Below, one piece after another: positions 62,880-64,000 of a stretch of DNA of 64,000 nucleotides (position 1 is its first letter; each line of letters starts with the position of its first letter). Location: contig JBBPUQ010000004.1 of NCBI GenBank assembly GCA_038501195.1, positions 2,108,001-2,172,000 of the forward strand, read 5' to 3'. The notes beneath the pieces were generated by a model that ran no database searches, was not told where the DNA came from, and saw nothing but the letters and a program-made list of their open reading frames with translations. The position numbers and the translations under genes were made by a program. This DNA is from Nemania diffusa. Taxonomy: Eukaryota > Ascomycota > Sordariomycetes > Xylariales > Xylariaceae.

Positions 62880-64000
62880 ATTTTCAAAATTATTTTTAAT
62901 AAATATTATAATTTATTTTAAATATTTAATAAAATAAATTTTAATATTTTATTTTTATATTATTTATAAATAAACTATTATATTAAATTTATAAATAATA
63001 AAAAACTAAAAAATTTAAAACATTTGTTTTTATATAAAATATTTATAAATAAATTAAAAACTATAAAAAAATATTTAATAAATAATTTATAAAAAAAATT
63101 TATTAAATTAAATAATGTTTTATTTATATTTTTTGTTTTATTTATAAATAAACTATATAATAAATTATAATTTTGTATTAATTATTAAAAGTTTAATATT
63201 TTTATAAAAAAAAATTGCTATTTATTATTATTAATTAAAAAAATATTGTTTTAAATTTTTAAAGCAAAAATTTTTATAAAAATTAATATAAAATAAATAT
63301 TTTATTAAATTTATATAAATTTAAATAAAAAAAACTTAATTATTTTTTATATTTGTTATAAAATTTATTAATATAAAATGTTATTTTTTAAACTTATTAA
63401 TAAATTTTTTATATTTTAAAAATATATAAATAATATTTTATTTAATTATTTAAATAATTTTTGCAATATTTATATAAATAATATTTTTATTTATTTCGAT
63501 AATTTAATTAAATATAAAAAATATATAAAAAAAGTATTATAACAATTAAAAAATATTAATTTATAAACTAATTTAAAAAAATCAAAGTTTTATATAATTA
63601 AAATTAAATTTTTAAATTATATTATTAATATAAATAAAATATAAATAAATTTTAATAAAATTAAAATAATATATAAATAAAAGTTTTTTATTACTATTAA
63701 AAATATATAGTTTTTTTTAAATTTTTATAATTTTTATTAAAAATTTATAAAAAACTATAATAAAATAATTAAACTATTAAACTAATTAATAAAAAAAAAA
63801 GTTTTTTTTATATAAATTTTTTAATATAAAAAAGCTTTTAAATTTTTAAAAAAAAGCTTAATTATATTTTTTATTTTAAATTATTATAATTATAGCTTAT
63901 TTATTAAAATAAAAACTAATATTTTTAATAAAATAGCTATAAAAATAATATTTTAATTTTATAAAAAAAAATAATATTTAATAGTTTATTATTTTAAAAT
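62880..64000 (+). pseudogene. Decayed reverse transcriptase of the gypsy element
   Basis: A single frame (codon starts divisible by 3) can be followed for 1.1 kb without an indel, although stops interrupt it. Recognisable blocks in order are LKTIKKYLINNL at about 63045, a counterpart of the VDYRxLN block near 63175, KAKIFIKIN near 63262, INLNKKN near 63315, YKMLFFKLINKFFIF near 63373, NYLNNFCNIYINNIFIYF at about 63445-63498, then SF-stop-IFKKKL near 63835. The catalytic YxDD box appears as YINN at 63471-63482, both Asp codons having become AAT. All differences from the family pattern fit C-to-T or G-to-A changes. Confidence 0.85.

Larger units (their letters stand above)
22250..64000. other. 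AT-isochore: gene-free, extremely AT-rich block, probably RIP-mutated repeats
   Basis: Composition changes abruptly near 22250 and remains extremely AT-rich to the end of the window; CpG is rare and long A/T runs dominate. No frame longer than about 200 bp has a credible protein, except a low-complexity frame over a 7-bp repeat. Many remaining G and C bases sit in AGC/GCT words, which fits RIP in part, because RIP prefers C before A. Decayed coding frames (24842-25742; 61666-64000) show that at least part of the block is mutated mobile-element DNA. It may be centromeric or subtelomeric, but no telomere repeat is present. Confidence 0.85.
59940..64000 (+). mobile_element. RIP-decayed Ty3/gypsy LTR retrotransposon (partial, runs off the window)
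   Basis: This zone is even more AT-rich than the rest. In plus-strand order it carries a decayed gag zinc knuckle at 61666, a possible protease region near 61878-62090 and a reverse transcriptase from about 62880 to the end. The order gag, then pol with reverse transcriptase, and the motif set are those of Ty3/gypsy. The left edge is set by the composition step near 59940; I could not recognise an LTR. RNase H and integrase should lie beyond 64000. Confidence 0.8.

Noticed and set aside
22250..64000. Mitochondrial DNA or a mitochondrial insertion as the cause of AT richness
   Set aside because: No mitochondrial protein, rRNA or tRNA is recognisable, and the right end clearly holds a mutated nuclear retrotransposon.

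Overview
The window looks like nuclear DNA of a filamentous ascomycete (Pezizomycotina, probably a Sordariomycete or close relative). The evidence is a single-exon OMP decarboxylase of the long, insert-bearing fungal type, short GT-AG introns with CTAAC-like branch points, a Zn2Cys6 regulator, two HET-domain genes, and a very AT-rich gene-free block made at least partly of mutated transposons. The species cannot be named from sequence alone.

Layout. 1-3164 is non-coding apart from what looks like the long leader of the next gene. 3165-4307 (+) is orotidine-5'-phosphate decarboxylase (pyr4/pyrG/URA3). 5640-8256 (+) is a three-exon Zn2Cys6 transcription factor. 10332-11615 (-) is an Fe(II)/2-oxoglutarate dioxygenase that I identify as xanthine dioxygenase (xanA); GATA-type sites upstream suggest nitrogen control, but its first splice junction does not resolve. 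12647-14484 (-) is a HET-domain gene with an in-frame TGA, so probably a pseudogene. 15179-16978 (+) is an intact HET-domain gene. 17192-17260 (-) is a possible orphan first exon. 18070-20249 (-) is a two-exon F-box/LRR protein. 20250-22250 is non-coding.

From about 22250 to the end (almost 42 kb) base composition collapses to extreme AT richness, with no credible intact gene. I read this as an AT-isochore (centromeric, pericentromeric or subtelomeric) produced by repeat-induced point mutation (RIP). The best proof is at the right end. From about 62880 to 64000 a single frame, broken only by stops, still reads as a Ty3/gypsy reverse transcriptase with the YxDD box turned into YINN, and at 61666 a gag zinc knuckle keeps its spacing but has Cys and His changed to Tyr. 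A second, unidentified coding relic lies at about 24842-25742. The block also carries many tandem arrays (units of 7, 13, 17, 18, 24, 51, 54 and about 80-115 bp), two of which still read as peptide repeats.

The genes do not form an obvious pathway cluster. OMP decarboxylase (pyrimidine synthesis) and xanthine dioxygenase (purine breakdown) are both nucleotide-metabolism enzymes but are separated by an unrelated regulator. The two HET genes make a small allorecognition-type pair. I found no convincing new multi-gene system; the most informative anomalies are the RIP-preserved reading frames, the broken HET gene and the xanA junction.
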